A stretch of 64,000 bases of DNA from an uncultured Clostridia bacterium. GTDB taxonomy: Bacteria; Bacillota; Clostridia; TANB77; CAG-508. The position numbers were made by a program, and so were the translations under genes. The stretch lies in assembly GCA_944386365.1 (NCBI GenBank), contig CALXAT010000005.1, positions 44,268-108,267 on the forward strand, given 5' to 3'. The notes beneath the pieces are model-generated. The model did not search any database. It saw nothing but the letters and a program-made list of their open reading frames with translations, and was not told the origin of the DNA. How positions within the stretch are numbered: position 1 is the stretch's first letter; each line of letters begins with the position of its first letter. Of the stretch, positions 48,144 through 55,733 are shown piece by piece.

Positions 48144-50561
48144 ATGGGAAATATTGTATTATTAGATGATTTAACAATCAATAAAATTGCGGCTGGTGAA
48201 GTGATTGAAAGACCAGCATCAGTTATAAAAGAAATGGTAGAAAATTCAATAGATGCAGGAGCAACCAATATTACGGTTGAAATTAAAAATGGGGGAATAT
48301 CTTATATAAAAGTAAGTGATAATGGAAAAGGAATTGCACAAGATGATATGGAAATTGCTTTTGAAAGACATGCAACCAGTAAAATTAGAAATGCAGACGA
48401 TTTAAATACAATAACTTCAATGGGGTTTAGAGGTGAAGCATTAGCAAGTATTGCAGCGATTGCAAATGTAGAAATGGTATCTAAAACAAAAGAACAAGAT
48501 ATTGGATATAGAGTTGTTGTAGAAGCAGGAAATGTATTAGAAAAAGAAGAAGCAGGATGTAAGACAGGAACAACAATTACAGTTAGAAATTTATTTTTTA
48601 ATACACCAGTAAGATATAAATTTTTAAAGAAAGATTACACAGAATCAGGATATATAGAAGATGTAATAACAAGAATTGCATTAGTAAATCCGAATATTGC
48701 TATTAAATTAATTAATACGGGAAAGACCGTTATCCAAACAAATGGTAGTGGAGATATCAAAAATGTTATATACAGCATATATGGAAAAGATATTGCCAAT
48801 GGTGTAATGGAAGTTTCTTATCAATATGAAGATATTCATATGACAGGTGTTGTTGGAAAACCAGAAATTGCACGTTCTAATCGTTCAAATCAATTATTCT
48901 TTGTAAATAAACGATATATAAAAGATAAAATTTTAACAGCTGCTACAGAACAAGCATATAAAGGTTTGATTCCAATTGGAAAGTTTGGATTTGTTGTATT
49001 AAATATAGAAATGAATCCGGCAAAAGTAGATGTAAATGTTCATCCAGCTAAATTGGAAGTTAGATTTGAAGAAGAAAATAAAGTTTTTCAAGCAATTTAT
49101 CATGCAATAAAAGATACATTATTAAAAACAGAATTAGTGGCAAATTCTGAAAAAGCATTGCATGAAGAAAATACAGAAGTGGCTAGAGAATTAAGCTTTG
49201 AAGAAAGATTAAAAAAATTAAAAGAAGAAAAACAAGAAAGACAAAATGGGGGAGGGCTATTTGCTTTTAGAAAACAAAATGAGAAACAAATAGAAAAATA
49301 TACAGATGAAGAGAGCAAAATAAAAACAAATGTAATAGAAGATGTCTATAAGGAGAAAAGTAGTCATATAGAGAATCCAAAAAATAGTCCAGAAACAAAA
49401 TTAAATATTGGGGAACCAATTGACACATCAGATATATTAGCAAAATTAAAACAGATGAAGGAAAATATAGAAAAAGAACTTAAAGAAAAAAATGTAAAAA
49501 CAACTGAAAATTCAGGAGAAAAACTTGAGGAAGAACAAGAAAAGTATGAAGTTACTGAAAAACAAGAAGAAGTAAAAGAAGAAAAAAATGAAAATATAGG
49601 AAAAGATGCAAAAGAAACTGAAGAACAAAATCAAGAAGTCTCAATAACTGATCAAGAAGAGAATAATTTAAGCGACAATGTATCAGAAAAAAATAAAGAA
49701 TCCACAACGAGCGAAGAAATAGTGGATAAATCCAATGAAATCATTGAGCAAATCGAAAATCCAGAAATAAAACAAGAATTCAAAGAAATTAAAGAAAAAA
49801 TGGATCAGCTAAATGAAAATCCAAAAGTGGTATCAGATGATTTTAATGAAATGTATGCAAAGCTTTTTGGAAGATTACCAATACAAGATGAAGAAAGCAA
49901 ACCAAAAGAAGATGAAAAAAAAAGAGATATTGATATATTAAAAGATAATGTATCTGTTTTTGAAGGAATGGAAGAATATAAGAAGCCAGTATATAAATTT
50001 ATCGGAATTGTTTTTAAAACATATATCATTATCGAAATTGGACAAGAAATGTATATTATAGATCAACATGCTGCACATGAAAGAATTATGTATGAAAAAG
50101 TGAAAGAAAATTATTATAGTGAGTCTAGCAAGGATTCTCAAATGTTATTATTGCCAGATGTCATAACTTTAACACATAAAGAAATGGATATCGCAAAAGA
50201 AAATATGGATATGTTTGTGAAAGCTGGATTTACATTAGAAGAATTTGGAGAAAACACAATAAAATTAACAGGTGTACCAACAGTTTGTATTGATTTAGAT
50301 ACAAAAGAATTATTTTTAGAGACCTTAGATGAGATTAATACAGTTGCAAGAACAGCAAAACAAGAAAAAGAGGAAAAATTTATAGCAACTGTTGCTTGTA
50401 AGGCTGCTGTAAAAGCAAATATGGCATTAGACGCAAAAGAAGTGGAAAGCTTAATGGATAAATTACTATCATTACCAAATCCGTTTACTTGTCCACATGG
50501 AAGACCAACTGCTATAAAGATGACAAAATATGATATAGAAAGAAAATTTGCGAGAAAGTAG
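48144..50561 (+). CDS. mutL: DNA mismatch repair protein MutL
   Basis: 805 aa from the ATG at 48144, with GAGGGAGG upstream. The GHKL ATPase is intact: ENSIDAGAT, VSDNGKGI, GFRGEALASIA and TGTTITVRNLFFNTPVR. A transducer domain follows to about 330. From about 350 to 600 comes a very long, low-complexity Lys/Glu/Asn linker. The C-terminal domain has the endonuclease motif DQHAAHERIMYE, ACKAAVKAN and CPHGRPT, so it nicks DNA as in organisms without MutH. Many MutL proteins are near 620-650 aa; the surplus is all in the linker. mutS is not in the window. Confidence 0.95.
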   Translation: MGNIVLLDDLTINKIAAGEVIERPASVIKEMVENSIDAGATNITVEIKNGGISYIKVSDNGKGIAQDDMEIAFERHATSKIRNADDLNTITSMGFRGEALASIAAIANVEMVSKTKEQDIGYRVVVEAGNVLEKEEAGCKTGTTITVRNLFFNTPVRYKFLKKDYTESGYIEDVITRIALVNPNIAIKLINTGKTVIQTNGSGDIKNVIYSIYGKDIANGVMEVSYQYEDIHMTGVVGKPEIARSNRSNQLFFVNKRYIKDKILTAATEQAYKGLIPIGKFGFVVLNIEMNPAKVDVNVHPAKLEVRFEEENKVFQAIYHAIKDTLLKTELVANSEKALHEENTEVARELSFEERLKKLKEEKQERQNGGGLFAFRKQNEKQIEKYTDEESKIKTNVIEDVYKEKSSHIENPKNSPETKLNIGEPIDTSDILAKLKQMKENIEKELKEKNVKTTENSGEKLEEEQEKYEVTEKQEEVKEEKNENIGKDAKETEEQNQEVSITDQEENNLSDNVSEKNKESTTSEEIVDKSNEIIEQIENPEIKQEFKEIKEKMDQLNENPKVVSDDFNEMYAKLFGRLPIQDEESKPKEDEKKRDIDILKDNVSVFEGMEEYKKPVYKFIGIVFKTYIIIEIGQEMYIIDQHAAHERIMYEKVKENYYSESSKDSQMLLLPDVITLTHKEMDIAKENMDMFVKAGFTLEEFGENTIKLTGVPTVCIDLDTKELFLETLDEINTVARTAKQEKEEKFIATVACKAAVKANMALDAKEVESLMDKLLSLPNPFTCPHGRPTAIKMTKYDIERKFARK

Positions 50562-50577
50562 AAGGAGAAAATGAGAG

Positions 50578-51018
50578 ATGACAGTAATTACAATCGTAAC
50601 AATTTTTACATTTGCTATTAGTATTATATGGATGTGGCATAATTTAGGAAATATAGAAAAGCCAAGAAAAATTATATTTATTATTATGGGAATATTTATC
50701 ATGTATTTACTAACTATACTTATTTATAAGTTTTCTAATCCAGATGTTATCTATCCAAGCGAGGAAATACAAAAAACAGTATCCAATACTTTACAATTTC
50801 TTTTTACAGCATTAAATTCTTTAGTACTATTACCTTTTACGGCAAATTTGTTTGATAAAATATTGGAAGAAGAAATTGATAAAGACCAAGCCAAAAAAAG
50901 AATAATGATCCTATTAGTTCTATTAATATTATGCATCTTTATAGAAAAAGGATATTTGAAAGATACACAAGAAGGTATAATGAGTATATATAATGAGGTG
51001 CAAAATGCAGAAAAGTAA
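50578..51018 (+). CDS. Membrane protein, hypothetical, 146 aa
   Basis: Four hydrophobic segments (about 3-17, 30-48, 78-95, 112-127), an acidic-basic loop EEIDKDQAKKR before the last, and no motif that I recognise. AGGAG lies about 14 bases before the ATG. It stands between mutL and miaA and overlaps the start of miaA by 14 bases, so it is translationally coupled within this operon. Confidence 0.7.
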   Translation: MTVITIVTIFTFAISIIWMWHNLGNIEKPRKIIFIIMGIFIMYLLTILIYKFSNPDVIYPSEEIQKTVSNTLQFLFTALNSLVLLPFTANLFDKILEEEIDKDQAKKRIMILLVLLILCIFIEKGYLKDTQEGIMSIYNEVQNAEK

Positions 51019-51925
51019 AGTAATTGTAATATGTGGACCAACCGCATCAGGAAAAACAGCATTATCAATTGAATTAGCCAAAAGAATAAATGGAGAAATT
51101 GTTTCCTGCGATTCTATGCAGATATATAAAGATATGAATATTGGAACGGCAAAGCCTACTATAGAAGAAATGCAAGGAATAAAACATTATTTAATCGGAT
51201 ATGTGTCACCAGAAGAAAGATATAGTGTGGCAGATTATAAAAGAGATGCTAAAAAAGCTATAAAAGAAATTTTGGAAAAGGGAAAAATGCCAATTGTTGT
51301 TGGTGGTACTGGATTATATATTGATAGCTTGATTTATGAAATTGAATATCAAGATATGAAGTTAGATGAAGATTATAGGAGAAAATTAGAAGAAGAAGTG
51401 CAAGAAAAAGGATTAGAAATTGTATATGAGAAAGCTAAAAAGATAGATCCAAAAGCCATAGAAAAAATAAGTCCTACAGACAAAAAAAGAATTTTGAGAA
51501 TATTAGAAATTTATCATGCGACAGGGAAAACAAAAACAGAGCAAGAAATAGAATCTAGAAAAAAAGAAGTAGAATATGACTATAAAGTATATGCTTTAAA
51601 TTGGGATAGAGAAAAATTATATGATAGAATCAATAAAAGAGTGGATATGATGATAGAAGAAGGACTTATTCAAGAGGTAGAACAAATTTTGAAAAAATAT
51701 GATACATTTCCAACAGCAATGCAAGGACTAGGATATAAAGAGGTTGTAGACTATTTAAATGGAATATACACAAAAGAAGAAATGATAGAAAAAATTAAAA
51801 TGGAAACAAGAAGATATGCTAAGAGACAATTAACTTGGTTTAGAAAAAATAAACAAACAATATGGTTAAATGCAGAAGAAGATATACAAAATAATATAAA
51901 AATTATTTTGGAGGGTATAAATTGA
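51005..51925 (+). CDS. miaA: tRNA dimethylallyltransferase
   Basis: 306 aa from the ATG at 51005 (GAGGTG upstream). The P-loop GPTASGKTALSIELA, then CDSMQIYKDMNIGTAKP and VVGGTGLYIDSL are MiaA signatures, with the DSMQ substrate contact. It puts a dimethylallyl group on A37 of tRNAs reading UNN codons, which includes tRNA-Tyr. The mutL-miaA neighbourhood is common in Firmicutes. The next gene starts within the last codons. Confidence 0.95.
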   Translation: MQKSKVIVICGPTASGKTALSIELAKRINGEIVSCDSMQIYKDMNIGTAKPTIEEMQGIKHYLIGYVSPEERYSVADYKRDAKKAIKEILEKGKMPIVVGGTGLYIDSLIYEIEYQDMKLDEDYRRKLEEEVQEKGLEIVYEKAKKIDPKAIEKISPTDKKRILRILEIYHATGKTKTEQEIESRKKEVEYDYKVYALNWDREKLYDRINKRVDMMIEEGLIQEVEQILKKYDTFPTAMQGLGYKEVVDYLNGIYTKEEMIEKIKMETRRYAKRQLTWFRKNKQTIWLNAEEDIQNNIKIILEGIN

Positions 51926-53220
51926 AATTACAAGAAAACGAAAATTTAGAAAAAAATCAAAAAGAACAAAAGAAATCAAAAAGAAAAATGAAATTTAATA
52001 AAAAAATTATTTTATATATAATGATTATTTTAGTTGTTATATATCTTATATATACAATTTATTTGTTAATTAAACAGCCAACAGATATTTTTACATTGGA
52101 AGAAGGAACTTTGTATTCAGAAGAGACAGATATAGGCTATGTTATAAGAGATGAAGTGGTAGTTCAAGGCGAAAACTATAAAAATGGAATGGAAAAAATA
52201 AAATCTGAAGGTGAGAAAGTGGCAGTAAATGAAGCAGTGTTTAGATATTATACTAAAAATGAAGAATCATTAAAGGAAAAAATTGCGGATTTAGATGCAA
52301 AAATTCAAGAAGCCATGTCTAATGAAACAGGATTACTTACGAGCGATATGAAATCTTTGGAAACACAAATTGATCAGAAGCTATTAGAAATCAGCACCAT
52401 GACAGATACAACAAAATTAGAAGAATATAAAAAAGAAATTAATGAATTGATTACAAAAAAAGCAAATATAGCAGGTGATTTAAGTCCACAGGGGTCTTAT
52501 TTAAAAGAACTAATTCAAGAAAGAAAAAATTATGAGAATGAATTGAATTCTGGAGCTGAGTATATAAATTCAACGAAAAGTGGAGTAGTTTCTTATAAAG
52601 TGGATGGATTAGAAGATGTGCTAAAACCAACAGATGAATGTTTTTCAACTTTAAGTAAGGGATACCTAGAAAATTTAGATTTAAAAACAGGAAAGATAAT
52701 TCCTACAAGTGACGAATGTGGAAAAATAATAGATAATACATATTGCTATATTGCAACAATATCCAATACAGATGAAGCTAAAAATGCTACAGTAGGAAAA
52801 AAAGTAAAAGTGAGATTACCAAGTGGTTCGGAAGTTTCAGCTGAAATTACATATATTTTGCAAGAAGATAGCGGTGATAGAGTGTTAATTTTAAAAATCA
52901 ATAAAGGTGTTGAAGAATTAATCAATTATAGAAAGATTTCTTTTGATTTGATTTGGTGGAGTGAAAATGGATTAAAAGTTCCTAATCAAGCAATTGTAAA
53001 AGAAAATGATTTGGCTTATGTAGTAAGAAATAGAGCAGGGTATTTAAGTAAAATTTTAGTGAAAATAAAAAAAGAAGGAGAAAAATATTCAATTGTAGAA
53101 TCCTATGATACAGATGAATTAAAAGAATTAGGTTTCTCAAATGAAGAAATAATCTCCTATAAAAAGATAAGTTTATATGATGAGGTAATATTAAATCCGG
53201 ATCTAAGTAAGATAGAATAA
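51922..53220 (+). CDS. HlyD-like membrane-anchored protein
   Basis: 432 aa. The TTG at 51922 overlaps the TGA of miaA (TTGA) and has GGAGGG 6 bases before it, so a coupled TTG start is likely; the next Met is at residue 26. A Lys-rich N-terminus, one helix (IILYIMIILVVIYLIYTIYLL), a barrel-sandwich first half (GYVIRDEVVVQGENYKNGM), a coiled coil (about 110-215) and a second half ending in DEVILNPDL. The layout is that of HlyD-type adaptor proteins often found before sepF in Clostridia. Its transport partner is not visible. Confidence 0.72.
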   Translation: MKLQENENLEKNQKEQKKSKRKMKFNKKIILYIMIILVVIYLIYTIYLLIKQPTDIFTLEEGTLYSEETDIGYVIRDEVVVQGENYKNGMEKIKSEGEKVAVNEAVFRYYTKNEESLKEKIADLDAKIQEAMSNETGLLTSDMKSLETQIDQKLLEISTMTDTTKLEEYKKEINELITKKANIAGDLSPQGSYLKELIQERKNYENELNSGAEYINSTKSGVVSYKVDGLEDVLKPTDECFSTLSKGYLENLDLKTGKIIPTSDECGKIIDNTYCYIATISNTDEAKNATVGKKVKVRLPSGSEVSAEITYILQEDSGDRVLILKINKGVEELINYRKISFDLIWWSENGLKVPNQAIVKENDLAYVVRNRAGYLSKILVKIKKEGEKYSIVESYDTDELKELGFSNEEIISYKKISLYDEVILNPDLSKIE

Positions 53221-53221
53221 T

Positions 53222-53260
53222 GTTACAAACATATTACAAAAATATTAAAAAAATATTACA
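53222..53260 (-). promoter_or_regulatory. Four 11-bp-spaced boxes upstream of sepF (WalR-like)
   Basis: GTTACA at 53222, ATTACA at 53233, ATTAAA at 53244 and ATTACA at 53255 are in perfect 11-base register. On the minus strand they read TGTAAC/TGTAAT with 5-base gaps, the WalR type (TGTWAH-N5-TGTWAH). The last box lies 13 bases from the -35. Confidence 0.6.
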
Positions 53261-53273
53261 TTTTAAAAAACTA

Positions 53274-53302
53274 TTGACAACTATAAAAAAAAAGTAGATA
53301 CT
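53274..53302 (+). promoter_or_regulatory. Promoter of sepF-divIVA
   Basis: TTGACA (53274-53279), 17 bases, GATACT (53297-53302). Confidence 0.65.
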
Positions 53303-53345
53303 TAGTACAAATGAATACAAATGAAGTAATTTAGGAGGTTTTTTT

Positions 53346-53828
53346 ATGTCAGGAGCGTTAATGGATAAAGTTTGGGGACTATTTGGAATGGACTCAGCTG
53401 AACCAGAAGAATATGAAGATGAAAATATTTATGATTATGATAATGAGGAAGAGGAAGAAGAAGATAAAAAAAGATTTGGTAGAAAAAACAACAATAAGGT
53501 TGTAAATATGCAACAAGGACAACCAAATGCAATAAAAATGGTTATATCACAACCAACGACATTTGAACAATCAGATGAGATTTGTAGTTTTCTAAAAGAA
53601 AGAAAATCTGTTATTGTGAACTTAGAATATGTTAATAAGGATGTTGCAAGAAGAATAGTAGACTTTATTAGTGGTGGCGTATATGCATTAGATGGATATA
53701 TTCAAAAAGTATCTAATTCTATTTTCCTAGTTGCACCATCAAATTATGAAATTACAAATGAAATGGCTAGAGAAGAAATGAAGAATAAGCTATCAGTTTC
53801 ATGGTTGAAGAATAATGGAATAAACTAG
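53346..53828 (+). CDS. sepF: Cell division protein SepF
   Basis: 160 aa. The N-terminal membrane-binding helix is MDKVWGLFGMDS, followed by a very acidic and Asn/Lys-rich linker (about 18-60) and the SepF core: MVISQPTTFEQSDEICSFLKERKSVIVNLE, then ARRIVDFISGGVYALDG and SNSIFLVAPSNYEI. The C-terminal basic tail would contact FtsZ. SepF tethers the Z ring to the membrane. AGGAGG is before the ATG. divIVA follows after 46 bases. Confidence 0.95.
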   Translation: MSGALMDKVWGLFGMDSAEPEEYEDENIYDYDNEEEEEEDKKRFGRKNNNKVVNMQQGQPNAIKMVISQPTTFEQSDEICSFLKERKSVIVNLEYVNKDVARRIVDFISGGVYALDGYIQKVSNSIFLVAPSNYEITNEMAREEMKNKLSVSWLKNNGIN

Positions 53829-53874
53829 TAAGAAAATATCAAGGGGTCTTTGTGCCTTTTTATAAGGAGGAAAT

Positions 53875-54327
53875 ATGATTACACCATTAGATATAGAAAA
53901 TAAAAAATTCTCTAAACAAATGATGAATGGATACAATGTAGAAGAAGTAGATGATTTTTTAGATGATTTAACAGTAGATTATGAAAAAAATTATAAAGAA
54001 GTCACAGAGTTAAAAACTAAAGTTGATGAATTAAATAAAAGTTTAGAGCACTATAAGACAATAGAAAAAACGTTACAAGACACTTTAGTTATGGCACAAA
54101 CTACAGCAGAAGATATAAAAAATGTGGCAAAACAACAAGCAGATCAAATTATAAATGAAGCAAAAGGTTCAGCCAAAAAACAAGCAGAAGATTTAGAAAA
54201 TGAAATCACATTAAAAAACAAAGAATTAGATGATGTAAAAAAACAATTTGATATATATAAAGCAAAAATGGAATCTCTTTTAATATCTCAATTAGAACTA
54301 TTAAAAGATGTGAATAAAGAAGATTAA
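53875..54327 (+). CDS. divIVA: DivIVA-family cell division / polarity protein
   Basis: 150 aa. The start MITPLDIENKKFSKQMMNGYNVEEVDDFLDDL is the lipid-binding N-terminal domain of DivIVA/GpsB proteins. Coiled coil then runs from about 38 to 145. It marks division septa and poles by sensing curved membrane. AAGGAGG is 5 bases before the ATG. It is next to sepF, as in many Firmicutes. Confidence 0.92.
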   Translation: MITPLDIENKKFSKQMMNGYNVEEVDDFLDDLTVDYEKNYKEVTELKTKVDELNKSLEHYKTIEKTLQDTLVMAQTTAEDIKNVAKQQADQIINEAKGSAKKQAEDLENEITLKNKELDDVKKQFDIYKAKMESLLISQLELLKDVNKED

Positions 54328-54354
54328 TAGAATATAGAATATATTTTACAAAAG

Positions 54355-54382
54355 ACTATCTACTATGTTGGATAGTTTTTTG
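54355..54382 (+). terminator. Terminator after divIVA
   Basis: ACTATC/GATAGT with a 10-nt loop followed by TTTTTTG. Confidence 0.65.
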
Positions 54383-54467
54383 TATTATATCATATAAATA
54401 TTAAAATGGTAAAAAATGAAAGAAAAAGAAAGTAATTAGGAGAAAAATATTACAAAACCGGTAATAT

Positions 54468-54538
54468 ATTACAGAACTGTTAAATGTATGTTACATTTCT
54501 ATTAATAGTATTGACTTTAGTGGAAAAAGGTTTAAAAT
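54468..54538 (+). promoter_or_regulatory. Promoter of rsmD with three upstream 11-bp-spaced boxes
   Basis: ATTACA (54468), GTTAAA (54479) and GTTACA (54490) are exactly 11 bases apart, WalR-like on the minus strand as at sepF. TTGACT (54511-54516), 16 bases and TAAAAT (54533-54538) follow. The distance from the last box to the -35 is 15 bases, close to that at sepF. Confidence 0.5.
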
Positions 54539-54562
54539 GATAGTAGTAGGAAAGGTTTTATT

Positions 54563-55114
54563 ATGAGAATTATTGCAGGAAAAGCAAAAGGAACAAAATT
54601 ATATACTTTAGAAGGTGAAAATACAAGACCTACTTTAGACAGAGTAAAAGAATCTTTATTTAACATTATTCAAAACAAAATTGAAGATTCCGTTTTTTTG
54701 GATTTATTTTCTGGAAGCGGAGCTATTGGACTAGAAGCGTTAAGTAGAGGTGCTAAAAAAGCTATTTTATGTGACCATTCAAAAGAAGCATGTAATGTAA
54801 TTCAGAAAAACATAGAGAAAACACATTTTACAGAAAATGTGGAATTATATAATATGAATTTTAAACAGGTTTTACAAAGTAAAATACATGAAAAATTGGA
54901 TATTGCTTTTTTGGATCCACCATATAAAACAAATTTAGCTATTGAAGCAGTAAAAATAATGCAAGAAAAAGATTTGATGAAAGAAGATGCATTGATCATT
55001 ATAGAAAATGATAATAAAGATTATATACTACAGAACTTAAAAGATGTAAATTATAAAATAGAAGATATTAGAAAATATGGGCGAGCATATCTTATATTCT
55101 TAAAAAGGATATAA
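54563..55114 (+). CDS. rsmD: 16S rRNA (guanine-966-N2)-methyltransferase
   Basis: 183 aa. MRIIAGKAKGTKL, TRPTLDRVKESLFNII, then VFLDLFSGSGAIGLEALSRGA (SAM site) and IAFLDPPY (catalytic DPPY) are in the standard RsmD order. It methylates G966 of 16S rRNA. The usual partner coaD does not follow; a coiled-coil gene does, after 20 bases. Confidence 0.94.
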   Translation: MRIIAGKAKGTKLYTLEGENTRPTLDRVKESLFNIIQNKIEDSVFLDLFSGSGAIGLEALSRGAKKAILCDHSKEACNVIQKNIEKTHFTENVELYNMNFKQVLQSKIHEKLDIAFLDPPYKTNLAIEAVKIMQEKDLMKEDALIIIENDNKDYILQNLKDVNYKIEDIRKYGRAYLIFLKRI

Positions 55115-55134
55115 TAGTAGAAAGGGGCAAAACC

Positions 55135-55638
55135 ATGGAAATTTTTACATTGTTAGAAACATTAGAAGATTTATTAGAAAAAAGTAGAAATTTACCTTTT
55201 TCTTCTAAAAGCATTGTTGATAAAGATGAAATGTTGGATTTGATAAAAGAAATTAGAATAAAGCTACCAGATGAATTAAAACAAGCAAAATGGGTAAAAG
55301 AAGAAAGACAAAGAATATTAGTAGAAGCACAAAAAGAAGCAGATGGCATTGTAAAAGAGGCAGAAAACAGAATTATAGCAATGATAGATGAACATGAAAT
55401 TACAAGAAAAGCGTATGATCAAAAAACAGAAATTATCGAAACTGCCAATGAAATGTCAAGAGAAATATCAAAAGGTACAAAAGAATATGCTGATAATTTA
55501 TTAGGAAATACAGAAGATATCATGAAAGAAACATTAGAAAAACTAGAAACAAATATGTCTGAAGCCTTAAAATTAATGGAAATTTCATTACAGGATACTA
55601 TAAAAACGATACAAAATAGTAGAAAAGAATTAAAATAG
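55135..55638 (+). CDS. Coiled-coil protein, ATP synthase subunit b/E-like
   Basis: 167 aa, almost all helical with heptads. MEIFTLLETLEDLLEKSRNLPFSSKSIVDKDEMLDLIKEIR is a typical opening of a clostridial protein usually found near rsmD/coaD and often labelled as ATPase. The middle (ILVEAQKEADGIVKEAENR) resembles the stalk subunits of ATP synthases only in general pattern. Function unknown; a DivIVA-like or scaffold role is possible. AAAGGGG precedes the ATG. Confidence 0.7.
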   Translation: MEIFTLLETLEDLLEKSRNLPFSSKSIVDKDEMLDLIKEIRIKLPDELKQAKWVKEERQRILVEAQKEADGIVKEAENRIIAMIDEHEITRKAYDQKTEIIETANEMSREISKGTKEYADNLLGNTEDIMKETLEKLETNMSEALKLMEISLQDTIKTIQNSRKELK

Positions 55639-55644
55639 TAATCA

Positions 55645-55695
55645 GAAGTCAGATTCAGAAGTCAAAGAAATGAAGACTTTTGATTTCTGGCTTTC
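55645..55695 (+). terminator. Imperfect hairpin and direct repeat before ftsK
   Basis: CAGAAGTCA is repeated in tandem and the second copy with AAAG pairs loosely with CTTTTGATTTCTG. The T run is poor, so termination is uncertain. Confidence 0.35.
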
Positions 55696-55733
55696 GTTAT
55701 GTTTAAAGGATGTAAGCAGAAGGGATGATGCAA

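Noticed and set aside
50472..51068. Minus-strand frames over the 146-aa membrane gene
   Set aside because: The plus-strand gene has a ribosome site and couples to miaA; the reverse frames have neither.
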